Source of the DNA: Acidobacteriaceae bacterium
Lineage (GTDB): Bacteria > Acidobacteriota > Terriglobia > Terriglobales > Acidobacteriaceae
Reading direction: 5' to 3'
Assembly: GCA_030037545.1 (NCBI GenBank)
Contig: JASHRF010000071.1
Span: 1-54,951 of the forward strand
Length of the DNA stretch: 54,951 nucleotides
Each line of letters opens with the position of its first letter. Position 1 is the stretch's first letter. The notes below the pieces were generated by a model that saw nothing but the letters and a program-made list of their open reading frames with translations, had not been told where the DNA came from and ran no database searches. Both the position numbers and the translations under genes were made by a program. Positions 15,678-24,678 of this stretch are shown here, in pieces.

Positions 15678-17819
15678 ATGTCGCTCCTGCGCACGTCTTT
15701 GCTCTCGCGTCCCACCACCGGTTGGATTCCCGCGGCCCTGATTCTGGCACTCGTCTCCTTACCGCTCGCGGCCCAGAATCCAATCAACCTGCTCCCGGCA
15801 CCGAGGGAGGCGCATTTTGGCGCGCCCATCGACCTACCGGCAAAAATCCTGGTCTCGGTCCCAGGCCGCGCTCCCGAGGACGAGTTCGCCGCCCAGGATC
15901 TCGAAGACGCGCTCGGTCCGCTCCCGCCTGCCACCGCCAACGGCCTGCCCTACCGCGTCATTCTCCTGCGCACCGGCACAGCTGAAGCCAAAGCGGTGCT
16001 CGCCCGCAACCATCTCAGCTTCGATCCGCCGATGGAATCGGAGGGCTACGTTCTCGTGATCGAGCCCCACGAAACGTACGTAGTGGGCGAAACCGGGTCC
16101 GGTGTCTTCTATGGCGTGCAGACGCTCAAGCAGCTTCTTCCACTGCCAGGCTCGCCGCGGCAAATACCGTCCGGCACGGTTCGCGACTGGCCGGCCATGC
16201 AGTACCGGGGCATCGACAACGACCTCTCCCGCGGCCCCTTCCCCACGCTCGATTTTCAGAAGCACCAGATTCGCGTCTTCGCGTCGTTCAAGATCAATAT
16301 CTATTCGCCGTACTTCGAGAACACGTTGCTCTATCCCGATCAGCCGCTGCCCGCGCCTCCGGGCAGCTCGCTTACGCCTGCCGAGGCTGACGACCTGGTC
16401 GCCTACGCGCGCAAGTATCACATCACGATCATTCCCGACCAGGAGGCCTTCGGCCATCTCCACCAGGTGCTGAAATACGATCTCTATGCCGACGTGGCCG
16501 AGACTCCGCACGGCCAGGTGCTGGCACCGGGCCAGCCCGGCAGCCTGCCGCTCATCAAGGCCTGGTTCACGGATATCGCCAAGGAGTTCCCCTCGCCGTT
16601 CATTTTCATCGGCGCCGATGAAACCTTCGATCTGGGCATGGGCCGCACCAAAGAGCAGGTGCAGGAGCAGGGCTACGGCCCCGTCTACATGGCTTTCCTC
16701 AAGCAGATTCACGACGCGCTCGCGCCGCTCAACCGGCGGCTGCTCTTCTGGGGCGATATCGGCGACGAACACCCCGACGCTGTCACCGCGCTGCCCAAAG
16801 ACATGATCGCGGTTCCCTGGGATTATTGGGATTCCAGCGGCTTCGACAAGCTCATTGAGCCGTTTGCAAAGAATGGAATTGAAACCTGGGTTGCGCCCGG
16901 CGACGCCAACTGGAGTGAAGTTTACCCGATCGAAAAAACAGCGCTCTGGAACATCCAGGGCTTCGTGCGCGACGGGCAGCGCCTGGGCTCGACGGGCATG
17001 TTGAATACGGTATGGAACGACGACGGCGAAGGCCTCTTCAACATGGACTGGTATGGCGTGCTGTTTGGCGCCGTGGCCGCGTGGCAGCCGGGCCAGAGCG
17101 ACATTGCCAATTACCAGGACACCTACGGCCAGGTCTTCCATCACGACCCCAGCGGCAAGATCAATGCCGCCGAGAAAGAGTTGATGGCCGCCGAGGAGGC
17201 CATCGCCGACTCCAAGACGGACATGAATAGCGACCAGCTTTTCTGGCTCGATCCATGGAGCCCGCAAGGGCAAGCGGTTTCGGCCAAGCTGCTGCCCAAT
17301 GCGCAGAACCTGCGCGTTCACGCCGAGCAGGCCATGGTTCTGCTCGACCAGGCGCGCACGGAGAATCCGGGGCTGCTTGAGCCAGAAGCTGTCACCGCCA
17401 TGGATCTGGGCGCGCGCCGTCTCGACCTCATCGGCATGAAATTCGAATTTGCCCAGGAGATCGTGATTGCCTACGCGCAGATTCTCGCCGACCAGCACGA
17501 TGCCGCGCAGCGTAACACTGTCAGCAATCTACTCGATGAGATTTCAAGCAACGTGGGCCGGTGCCAGGATTTGCGCGACGCCTTTTCGGCTGCAAAGCTC
17601 GAGTACAGCCAGGTCTGGCTGAGCGAGAACCGCCCTTACTGGCTTAATAACGTAACTGTGCGCTACGATCTGGCCATCGAGCAATGGCAGCGCCGCGCCA
17701 ACGCATTCGAGACCGCAACCCAGGGCTGGTACAGTGGCCAGAACCTGCCCGCGCCGGCCGCGCTGGGCATGCCGGCCGCCGCTGCGCCCGATCCCGGCGC
17801 GGCGGCCCCAAAAAACTAG
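15678..17819 (+). CDS. Secreted family 20 beta-N-acetylhexosaminidase-like glycoside hydrolase
   Basis: This 713-residue exported hydrolase should release terminal GlcNAc/GalNAc-type sugars. A signal peptide (IPAALILALVSLPLAAQ) is followed by a GH20b-like N-domain (YVVGETGSGVFYGVQTLKQLL), then the TIM barrel starting QYRGIDNDLSRGPFP. The barrel carries the Asp314-Glu315 acid pair of substrate-assisted GH20 enzymes in FIFIGADETFD, and WGDIGDEHP further on. A helical C-terminal extension of about 200 residues ends in a Pro/Ala-rich tail. The ATG at 15678 follows AAGAGG and starts close to the signal peptide; an ATG at 15645 is the alternative. It is divergent from the sugar transporter. Confidence 0.82.
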   Translation: MSLLRTSLLSRPTTGWIPAALILALVSLPLAAQNPINLLPAPREAHFGAPIDLPAKILVSVPGRAPEDEFAAQDLEDALGPLPPATANGLPYRVILLRTGTAEAKAVLARNHLSFDPPMESEGYVLVIEPHETYVVGETGSGVFYGVQTLKQLLPLPGSPRQIPSGTVRDWPAMQYRGIDNDLSRGPFPTLDFQKHQIRVFASFKINIYSPYFENTLLYPDQPLPAPPGSSLTPAEADDLVAYARKYHITIIPDQEAFGHLHQVLKYDLYADVAETPHGQVLAPGQPGSLPLIKAWFTDIAKEFPSPFIFIGADETFDLGMGRTKEQVQEQGYGPVYMAFLKQIHDALAPLNRRLLFWGDIGDEHPDAVTALPKDMIAVPWDYWDSSGFDKLIEPFAKNGIETWVAPGDANWSEVYPIEKTALWNIQGFVRDGQRLGSTGMLNTVWNDDGEGLFNMDWYGVLFGAVAAWQPGQSDIANYQDTYGQVFHHDPSGKINAAEKELMAAEEAIADSKTDMNSDQLFWLDPWSPQGQAVSAKLLPNAQNLRVHAEQAMVLLDQARTENPGLLEPEAVTAMDLGARRLDLIGMKFEFAQEIVIAYAQILADQHDAAQRNTVSNLLDEISSNVGRCQDLRDAFSAAKLEYSQVWLSENRPYWLNNVTVRYDLAIEQWQRRANAFETATQGWYSGQNLPAPAALGMPAAAAPDPGAAAPKN

Positions 17820-17990
17820 CACAATGCTCGATGCCCGTGGCTACGATTTATGCTGTCGTATGGGCGGGACGTCGCTGTCTCTCATGCGCAGTATCCAGCG
17901 AGCTCATCACCGCCGGCCTCGTAACCAAACCGTTACTCACCTGCCATGCGATTACCCTGACCCGCCGCTTTCGCGCACTAGACTGGTTTT

Positions 17991-18743
17991 ATGCTCGACA
18001 TTGGACGCCAACGTGAGCTTCCCGTCGTCCTGCTGATTGACGACGATATGGTGAGCCGCGAGGTTACGGCCACGCTGCTCACCATGAACGGCTACACGGT
18101 GCACACAGTCGAGGACGGCTCCGCCGCCTTAACCATGCTGGCCGCCAGGGTCCTCTGTCCGGGCGTGATTCTGACGGATGCGCAGATGCCCGGCCTGAGC
18201 GGAGTCGACCTGGTGCGCGAGCTGCGCGCACGCTGTCCGGCCGCGCGCGTGTACCTTATCAGCGGCAGCGGTCCCAGCGCCGAGCTTACGGCCGCCACCG
18301 ACGGCCTGCTGCTCAAGCCCTTCGACAGCGAAGCCCTGCGCAAGCTGCTCGAAGGCGCGTCGCCGACGGTTCGCTCCCAACTCGATCCCGATGACCCGGT
18401 GGTTAGCACCGAGATTCTGTCCCAGTTACGTCAGCTTATGCCGGAATCCGCGGTACGGGAAATCTATCTCGCCGCAGTGGCTGATCTCATCCGGCGTATC
18501 GAAGCGTTGAGCCATGCCATTGCGCGGCGCGATTCGGGCGAGATTCATCGCATCGGCCACGCGATTAAGGGCGGTTGTGGAATGGCGGGCGCTCTGCAGG
18601 CGGCGCACCTGGGTGCGTTGCTCGAAACCGCGCCCACAGCCGCTGAAGATAACCACTTGGATAACAGCAGGGCGTTGCTGCGCGATTTGCGCACCGCTGC
18701 CCATGCCCTGCAGCGTATGCTGGATGCTGAACTGCCGGCCTAG
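17991..18743 (+). CDS. Response regulator receiver plus Hpt domain protein
   Basis: A 250-residue two-domain signalling protein. The receiver (10-120) has the acidic pocket LLIDDD, phosphoacceptor Asp63 in ILTDAQMPG, the Ser in YLISGSG and Lys109 in LLLKPFD. The Hpt domain (135-245) carries His190 in RIGHAIKGGCGMAGA, the HxxKG motif. Such a protein can relay phosphate between a hybrid kinase and a final regulator. The neighbouring NarL-type regulator starts 32 bases after its stop, but no sensor kinase is in the window. The ATG at 17991 has no strong ribosome site. Confidence 0.88.
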   Translation: MLDIGRQRELPVVLLIDDDMVSREVTATLLTMNGYTVHTVEDGSAALTMLAARVLCPGVILTDAQMPGLSGVDLVRELRARCPAARVYLISGSGPSAELTAATDGLLLKPFDSEALRKLLEGASPTVRSQLDPDDPVVSTEILSQLRQLMPESAVREIYLAAVADLIRRIEALSHAIARRDSGEIHRIGHAIKGGCGMAGALQAAHLGALLETAPTAAEDNHLDNSRALLRDLRTAAHALQRMLDAELPA

Positions 18744-18775
18744 GCTGGCCGGCGTTGGGGAGGCATGTGGAACCC

Positions 18776-19441
18776 ATGGATCGATCCATTCGTATCGTGG
18801 TGGCCGACGATCACCCGGTAGTGCGCATCGGCGTGCGCAACATGCTCACCGAAAGCGAGGGTTTTGAAGTAGTCGGCGACGCCAGCGACGGCGACGAAGC
18901 GATCACGCAGACGCTCGAACTCCAGCCCGACATTCTTCTTCTCGATGTTTCCATGCCCCGGTTGCCCGGCCTCGAAGCCATGCGCGCCATCATGAACGGG
19001 CCCTCGACCGCCAAGATTCTGCTTCTTACTTCCACCATCACCACGCAGCAGATTATCGAGGCGCTGCAGATCGGCGCCCGCGGCATCGTGCTCAAAGACG
19101 CCCTCGCCAGTCATCTCCAGACCGCCATCAAGACCGTCTTCGCGGGCGACTATTGGATTGGCGGCAAGCGCGTGGTCAATCTGGTTTCGGCACTGCACGA
19201 GCTGATGCAGCAGGCCGCCGTGCCCCAGCGCAAGACCTACGGGCTGACCCCGCGCGAGCTTGAAGTGGTGGGCTGCATCGTAGAAGGCTGCTCCAACCGC
19301 GACATCGCCAAGCAGTTCACCTTGAGCGAGGAAACCGTCAAGCGGCATCTGTCGAACATTTTCGACAAAACCGGCGTCTCCACGCGCCTGGAGCTGGCCC
19401 TGTTTGCCATCGCCCACCATCTTGTCACCCCCAGCAGTTGA
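18776..19441 (+). CDS. NarL/FixJ-type response regulator
   Basis: A 221-residue DNA-binding regulator. The receiver starts IRIVVADDHPVVRIGVRNML, with phosphoacceptor Asp57 in LLLDVSMPR and Lys in GIVLKDA. The C-terminal LuxR-type helix-turn-helix reads LTPRELEVVGCIVEGCSNRDIA followed by LSEETVKRHLSNIFDKTG. The ATG at 18776 was used; GGGGAGG upstream would also suit a GTG three codons earlier. It probably shares a transcript and perhaps a phosphorelay with the REC-Hpt protein just upstream. Confidence 0.92.
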   Translation: MDRSIRIVVADDHPVVRIGVRNMLTESEGFEVVGDASDGDEAITQTLELQPDILLLDVSMPRLPGLEAMRAIMNGPSTAKILLLTSTITTQQIIEALQIGARGIVLKDALASHLQTAIKTVFAGDYWIGGKRVVNLVSALHELMQQAAVPQRKTYGLTPRELEVVGCIVEGCSNRDIAKQFTLSEETVKRHLSNIFDKTGVSTRLELALFAIAHHLVTPSS

Positions 19442-19464
19442 ATCCAGCGTTCCTGTAAGCATCT

Positions 19465-19668
19465 ATGGGTAGCTTGAGCAGAATCGGCATCGCTCTCGAT
19501 TCCGCGCTTCCGAAACGCTTCGACCGCTTTATTCACAGCCGCGGGCACACCAACCGCTCCGAGGCCTTTCACGACCTGATCTGCGACCGCCTGGTTCAGG
19601 AGCGCACCGCCGCGCCCGACGCCGCCGTGGCCGGCACCGTTACGCTGATTTACGACCACCACGCTTAG
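19465..19668 (+). pseudogene. Truncated NikR-like ribbon-helix-helix regulator
   Basis: The 67 residues match the N-terminal half of NikR nickel-responsive repressors: a ribbon-helix-helix (SRIGIALDSALPKRFDRFI, GHTNRSEAFHDLICDRL), a linker, and the first ACT-domain strand GTVTLIYDHHA. Full NikR is about 130-140 residues and carries its high-affinity nickel ligands (one His in this first strand, then further His and a Cys) in the ACT domain. Here the frame stops just after YDHHA and hairpin repeat copy 3 begins about 15 bases later; no ACT remainder is found beyond it. It could still make a DNA-binding stub without nickel control. Confidence 0.7.
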
Positions 19669-19682
19669 CAGCCTGTGGCGAA

Positions 19683-19816
19683 AGTCAAAAATTCGAGAAA
19701 AACCATTCCTCAGCGGCTAAAGCCGCATTGATTTGAGACCACTTACGGCACGGCTGAAGCCGTGCCCTTTCAAAACCTATTTTTGAAACACGCTCCAGGA
19801 GATCGTAAACACGCTC
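19683..19816. repeat. Hairpin repeat element, copy 3
   Basis: It has the same order as copy 1: GCGGCTaaAGCCGC (19713-19726), then GGCACGGCTgaAGCCGTGCC (19747-19766) with the CCTTTCAAAA tail, TTTTTGAAACACGCTCC, and GGAGATCGTAAACACGCTCT. The left boundary (GTCAAAAATT) is a degenerate match to the right one. It separates the broken nikR from the S41 gene. Confidence 0.85.
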
Positions 19817-19903
19817 TTAGAATCAGGCGGATCCAGTAGCCGAGCCGGAAGGTTCTGGCCTATGTCTCCCGCCGGAAGACTACTTGCGCTATGATTGCGT
19901 CTA

Positions 19904-21142
19904 ATGGGTAAAAGCCCCGTTCCCTTTCGAGGGCCGGCTCCGGTGGTGTGTGTGTCGCGATTCTTTCAACGTCTTGTCTTCGTGCTGTCGGTGGCGATCT
20001 TTGCCGCTCTCGGCCTCGGTTTTGTTCTCGGTCAATTTAGCTGGTTCGGCGTGCACGCTGGCGGCGAGCAGGATGGCGCCTACCAGGAGATCCGCGTCTA
20101 TGCCGAGGTGTTGCAGAAGATCCAGACCGACTACGTCACCCAACCCAATATCGGTGAGGTGACAACTGGCGCCCTGCACGGGCTGCTGGATTCGCTCGAT
20201 GCCGACTCCAGCTACCTGACGCCGACGGAATACAAAATCTACAGGGATCGCCCGGCCGGCGGCTCGGCGCAGATTGGCCTTACCGTTTCCAAGCGTTACG
20301 GCTACGCGACCGTTGTCAACGTCGTGCCCGGCTCACCTGCCGACCAGGACCACTTGGCCGACGGCGACGTGATCGAATCCATCGGCGACCAGTCCACGCG
20401 CGAGCTTTCGCTGGCCGTTGTCCGCATGATGCTGGAAGGCAAGCCCGGAACCACCGTGGAAATCTCCGTGGTGCGGCCGTTCAAACCCGATCCCGACAAG
20501 CTGGCTATCACGCGCACCAACCTGGCGGTCCCGGCCATGGCGACCGAGGAGTATGAGAACTCGACAATTCTCTACCTCAAGCCCGGGGCGGTGAACGAGG
20601 CGCGCGTGAATGAAATTGCCGCGCGCATCAAGGCTGCCGGCAAATCCACCAAGATTCTGCTCGACCTGCGCGATACCTCCGGCAGCGACGAGCAACAGGG
20701 CCTGCGTCTGGCCAACCTATTCATTCAGCAGGGCACGCTGGCCATGCTGGTGGGCCAGAAATATCCTGAGCAGACCTTCACGGCCGATCCGGCCAAGTGC
20801 ATTACCGGTGCGCCTGTGGACGTGCTGGTCAACCGCGGGACTTACGGCGCGGCGGAACTTGCGGCCGGAGCCATCGAGGATTCCAAGCGCGGCGACGTCA
20901 TCGGTGAGCGCACCTTCGGCGAGGGCTCCGTTCAGAAAACGCTGGAGCTGCCTGACGGCGGAGCCGTGCTGCTGACCGTGGCCAAGTACGAAACCCCGAA
21001 TGGCAACAAGATCCAGGACAACGCCGTCGCGCCCACCGTAGCCGTCGACCAGCCCAGCGACGATGAATTCGTGTCGCCCGCCCAGAAGGGCGATGAAACG
21101 CTGGATAAGGGCCTGCAACTGCTGAAGGCGAAGGCCAGTTAA
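19904..21142 (+). CDS. S41-family (CtpA-like) protein with catalytic Ser and Lys replaced
   Basis: A 412-residue envelope protein with one N-terminal membrane anchor (LVFVLSVAIFAALGLGFVLG), a tail-specific protease cap (YAEVLQKIQTDYV, LHGLLDSLDADSSYLTP), a PDZ domain (about 122-200, IGLTVSKRYGYATV...GSPADQ), and the S41 core. In active members the core reads SASASE followed 25 residues later by the Lys of FGKGSVQ. Here the aligned stretch is GTYGAAELAAG and TFGEGSVQ, so Ser becomes Gly315 and Lys becomes Glu340. DLRNNPGG is also altered (DLRDTSGSDEQ). It is probably a non-proteolytic binding protein. The ATG at 19904 was chosen over TTG at 19895. The PBP gene follows. Confidence 0.85.
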   Translation: MGKSPVPFRGPAPVVCVSRFFQRLVFVLSVAIFAALGLGFVLGQFSWFGVHAGGEQDGAYQEIRVYAEVLQKIQTDYVTQPNIGEVTTGALHGLLDSLDADSSYLTPTEYKIYRDRPAGGSAQIGLTVSKRYGYATVVNVVPGSPADQDHLADGDVIESIGDQSTRELSLAVVRMMLEGKPGTTVEISVVRPFKPDPDKLAITRTNLAVPAMATEEYENSTILYLKPGAVNEARVNEIAARIKAAGKSTKILLDLRDTSGSDEQQGLRLANLFIQQGTLAMLVGQKYPEQTFTADPAKCITGAPVDVLVNRGTYGAAELAAGAIEDSKRGDVIGERTFGEGSVQKTLELPDGGAVLLTVAKYETPNGNKIQDNAVAPTVAVDQPSDDEFVSPAQKGDETLDKGLQLLKAKAS

Positions 21143-21403
21143 GAGCAGGGACCGAGGGATTCGCGACCAGGAATCCAGCACCGGGTTTCGTCCCCATCCC
21201 TTTTGTGATCCCCGGCGCGCGTTGCGAGCCGAAGGCTTCTTTCTCTCCGTCCGCGATCGCCTTCCGGCTCTTGCATGGCTAGGTTCAAACGAACTTTCAG
21301 AGTATCCACATCGCCGCGCGGCAATGCTACGCTTGGGCTAAGGCAATTTCTCCCTTGATCGGCCCCATGATCGGATCGGGAAGCGGCCTGAGGCCCAAAT
21401 CGC

Positions 21404-23686
21404 TTGGCTGCCACCACTCAACAGCCTTTGAGAGGGCGTGGCGCGGATCGGAGCCGCCACCCCCCTGCGCTGCCACCGCAGCGCCGGCGCAAGCTGGCCG
21501 GCCGCTCTGCGCTCGTGGTGCTGCTGGTGCTGGCTGTGATTACCGGCTCGCTGGCCGGCCTTACGCTGGTCTACTCGGTCGATCTGCCGCAGATCGATGA
21601 GCTTGAGCACTATCGACCCTCCACCATCACAGATCTCTACGACCGCAACGGCCGCCTGGTCGGCTCCTTCGCACTGGAGCGGCGCGAAGTGGTGGGCTAC
21701 GACGGCTTCGCACCCATCCTGCGCGAGGCCGTGATCTCCATTGAGGACAAAAATTTCTACTCGCACTGGGGCATCAACGTGTTTCGGGTGGCCGGCGCGG
21801 CATGGCACGATATCCGCAGCCATGGGCGCTCGCAGGGCGCGTCGACCCTAACCATGCAGTTGGCGCGCAATCTCTTTCTGAACTCGGATCGCACCGCAAA
21901 GCGGAAAATCCAGGAAGCGTACCTCGCCATCCAGATCGAGCGCGCCTTCACCAAGCAGCAGATCTTCACGCTCTATGGCAACCAGATTTACCTGGGCAGC
22001 GGGATGTATGGATTCGAGGCGGCGTCGGAGTATTACTTCTCAAAGCACGCCAAAGAGCTGACCCTCACCGAGGCAGCGCTGCTGGCCGGATTGCCCAAGG
22101 GACCGGTGGCGTTCTCGCCCATCCTCAATCCCGATCGCGCGCTCAAGCGCCGCAACCTGGTGCTCAGCGAGATGGAATCGGACGGCGTGATTACGCATGC
22201 GCAGGCCAACGAAGCACGCAGCGCGCCGCTGGGACTGCACATCGCGCAGCCCGAAGGCTCGGTGGCGCCGTGGTTTCAGGAAGAGGTGCGGCGCGAGCTC
22301 GAAAAGCGCTTCGGCAGCGACGAAGTGCACGAAGCCGGCTTGCGCGTGGACACCACGCTGGACCTCGGCCTGCAGGAGACTGCAAACCGCGCGGTTGCGG
22401 ACGGCCTGGCCGCCGATGAGCGCCGCCATGGCTGGAAAGGTCATCTCGAAAATGTTCTAGCCGAGGGCGAAACCATCGACGGCTACCGCCATCCCGATTG
22501 GGCAGTGCCCGCCGCACCCAGCGACTACGTTCATGCGCTGGTGACGAGAGTGCTACCGCTGGAGATTCACGCGCGGGTTGGCCCTCCCGACGAATCCGGC
22601 GCGGAAATTGTCCTCCTGCCCGCGGATTGGCAGTGGACCGGGCAGCGTTACGGCGATGCCCTCGCCAAACCGGGCGACATCATCTACGTGCGAATGAGCG
22701 CGGCCATCCACCCCAGCGACGAAGACCTGTCGCCAGGGACCCCGGACATGGAGGGCTCGGCGCGCCGAGCCACGCTTGAGCAGGATTCCGGCGTGGAGGG
22801 CGCGCTGCTGGCCATCGACAACACCAGCGGCGGCGTGCTGGCCATGGTGGGCGGGCGGGACTACGCGCTCTCGGAGTTTAATCGCGCGACCCAGGCCGAG
22901 CGCCAGACCGGCTCCAGCTTCAAACCTTACGTCTACACCACGGCCATCGAGAGCGGACTCAAACCCACCGATATTGTCGTCGACGGTCCGGCGCGCTTTG
23001 GCGATTACGTTCCGCACAACTACGAGAACGACTACAAAGGCGCGATGACGCTCACCAAAGCCTTCGCCGAGTCGCGCAATATTCCCGCGCTCAAGCTGGC
23101 CGCGCGCGTGGGCATCGAGAAAGTGATCGACACCGCGCATCGCTTCGGCGTGACAGCCAAAATCCCGCCGTATCTGCCCATTGCGCTGGGCGCGGTGGGC
23201 ATCACGCTGGAGGAACAGGTGGCCTCATACGCCGTCTTTCCCAACGATGGCGTTCGCGTGGCGCCGCACCTGATCCGCAAAGTGACCAACGCCGACGGAA
23301 TCGTGCTCTGGGAAGACAAGCCGGCGGTGAACGAAGTCATCGACCAGCGGACGGCGCGCACCATGATGACGCTGTTCAAAGCCGTTACCGCGCATGGCAC
23401 TGGCGCGGCGGCGGCACAGTTGAACCATCCGCTGGGCGGCAAGACCGGTACCACCAGCGACTTTACCGACGCATGGTTCCTGGGCTTTTCGCCCTCGGTC
23501 ACCTGTGGAGTGTGGGTAGGCTACGACAGCCGCGAATCGCTGGGCAACAAGGAAACGGGCGCGGTGGCCGCGCTGCCCATGTGGATCGACTTTATGAAAG
23601 CCGCGATTGCCGGCAAGGAGGACGAGCAGTTTCCGGGAGACGAGGCGACGCCGCCAAATCAATCAGATCTCGCCAGCCGGAAATAG
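21404..23686 (+). CDS. Class A penicillin-binding protein (PBP1-type)
   Basis: A 760-residue bifunctional murein synthase. After a basic cytosolic tail and one membrane helix (LVVLLVLAVITGSLAGLTLVY) comes the GT51 glycosyltransferase domain with EDKNFYSHWG (catalytic Glu114), QGASTLTMQLARNLFL and RKIQEAYLAIQIE. The transpeptidase domain has SSFK (Ser504/Lys507), SRN (557-559) and KTGTT from Lys680. The best in-frame start is TTG at 21404, with GAGG upstream; an ATG start is not available in frame. It converges with ribF, overlapping by 28 bases. The upstream S41-like protein may share its transcript. Confidence 0.93.
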   Translation: MAATTQQPLRGRGADRSRHPPALPPQRRRKLAGRSALVVLLVLAVITGSLAGLTLVYSVDLPQIDELEHYRPSTITDLYDRNGRLVGSFALERREVVGYDGFAPILREAVISIEDKNFYSHWGINVFRVAGAAWHDIRSHGRSQGASTLTMQLARNLFLNSDRTAKRKIQEAYLAIQIERAFTKQQIFTLYGNQIYLGSGMYGFEAASEYYFSKHAKELTLTEAALLAGLPKGPVAFSPILNPDRALKRRNLVLSEMESDGVITHAQANEARSAPLGLHIAQPEGSVAPWFQEEVRRELEKRFGSDEVHEAGLRVDTTLDLGLQETANRAVADGLAADERRHGWKGHLENVLAEGETIDGYRHPDWAVPAAPSDYVHALVTRVLPLEIHARVGPPDESGAEIVLLPADWQWTGQRYGDALAKPGDIIYVRMSAAIHPSDEDLSPGTPDMEGSARRATLEQDSGVEGALLAIDNTSGGVLAMVGGRDYALSEFNRATQAERQTGSSFKPYVYTTAIESGLKPTDIVVDGPARFGDYVPHNYENDYKGAMTLTKAFAESRNIPALKLAARVGIEKVIDTAHRFGVTAKIPPYLPIALGAVGITLEEQVASYAVFPNDGVRVAPHLIRKVTNADGIVLWEDKPAVNEVIDQRTARTMMTLFKAVTAHGTGAAAAQLNHPLGGKTGTTSDFTDAWFLGFSPSVTCGVWVGYDSRESLGNKETGAVAALPMWIDFMKAAIAGKEDEQFPGDEATPPNQSDLASRK

Positions 23687-24678
23687 CGCTTCGCCCGCGA
23701 CACATCCTTGAAGATCTGCTCCTTGAGCGCTTCGGGCGAGGGCCACTGCTGTTCGCCGCGCAGCCGCAGCAGGAATTCCAACTCCAGCGGCGTGGCTTCG
23801 TCGAGATCAACGGGCTCGAAGTTGAGAATGTGCGACTCGACGGCAAATGAGAGTTCGCCGAACGTGGGTCGGTTGCCGACATTGGTCACGGCCTGGAAGA
23901 CGCGGCCGGCAATCTTCAGCCGTGTGACGTACACGCCGAGCCCGGGCAACAGGCCGTCGTAAGACGCGAGATTGACGGTGGGCACCAGCAGCCGCATGCC
24001 AATGCCGCGTCCGCGCGCCGGCGTGGAGAGCACGGTAAAGCAGCGGCCCAGCATCCAGCGGGCGCGGCGCACGTCGCCCCCGGCAATCAGCGCGCGAATC
24101 GCGGAGCTCGATACTTCGAGCCGGTGAACCTGCACCGCATCGTGCACGCGCACGGCAAAACCGTAATCCGCGCCGAACAGGGCCAGTTCTTTTACGCCCG
24201 CCGCGGCGCGATGGCCGAAACGAAAGCTCTGCCCTTCATGCAGCGCGCGCACGCGCAGCTTCTCGACCAGAATGTTGGAGGTGAAATCGCGCGCCGAGAG
24301 CCGGGCCAGCGCGGCGTCGAAAGGCAAAACCAGAATCGCGTCTACTCCGGTTGAAGCCAGCAGCCGCAGCCGTTCAGCCATGGGCGTGATCAGCTTGGGC
24401 GCCTGCCGGGGCCGCAGGAACTGCTCCGGGTGCGGATCGAAGGTAATGGCAAGCGCACGCGCCCCGGAGCTCTGCGCCTCGATCGACGCGGCGGAAAGAA
24501 TCTGGCGATGGCCACGGTGTACGCCATCGAAGTTGCCGATGGCGGCAATGGCCGATCCGAAGAACGGGGGAATCTCGGCCAGCGAGCGATAGACCGGGAC
24601 CTGCCGCGAATCCGCGGTCAGAGCGGGCCGATTTTCGCTCGCCTCGCCGCTCATCTCGTCACGCGCCTTGAGGCTCAT
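23659..24678 (-). CDS. ribF: Bifunctional riboflavin kinase/FAD synthetase
   Basis: This 339-residue enzyme makes FMN and FAD from riboflavin and ATP. The FAD synthetase domain has AIGNFDGVHRGHRQIL, FDPHPEQFLRP, and VSSSAIRALIAGGDV (ISSTxIR equivalent). The flavokinase domain has VPTVNLA in place of the usual PTAN, a GVYVTRL strand, NVGNRPTFG and the acidic LELEFLLRLRGEQ. It overlaps the next upstream gene by four bases (ATGA). There is no riboswitch-like leader here. The GFPTAN-to-LVPTVN change is conservative at the Thr/Asn that contact nucleotide and metal. Confidence 0.93.
   Translation of the reverse strand: MSLKARDEMSGEASENRPALTADSRQVPVYRSLAEIPPFFGSAIAAIGNFDGVHRGHRQILSAASIEAQSSGARALAITFDPHPEQFLRPRQAPKLITPMAERLRLLASTGVDAILVLPFDAALARLSARDFTSNILVEKLRVRALHEGQSFRFGHRAAAGVKELALFGADYGFAVRVHDAVQVHRLEVSSSAIRALIAGGDVRRARWMLGRCFTVLSTPARGRGIGMRLLVPTVNLASYDGLLPGLGVYVTRLKIAGRVFQAVTNVGNRPTFGELSFAVESHILNFEPVDLDEATPLELEFLLRLRGEQQWPSPEALKEQIFKDVSRAKRYFRLARSD

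Noticed and set aside
15834..17498. A 554-codon minus-strand frame antisense to the GH20 gene
   Set aside because: Shadow of the hexosaminidase; no motif, while the plus strand has a signal peptide and the Asp-Glu pair.
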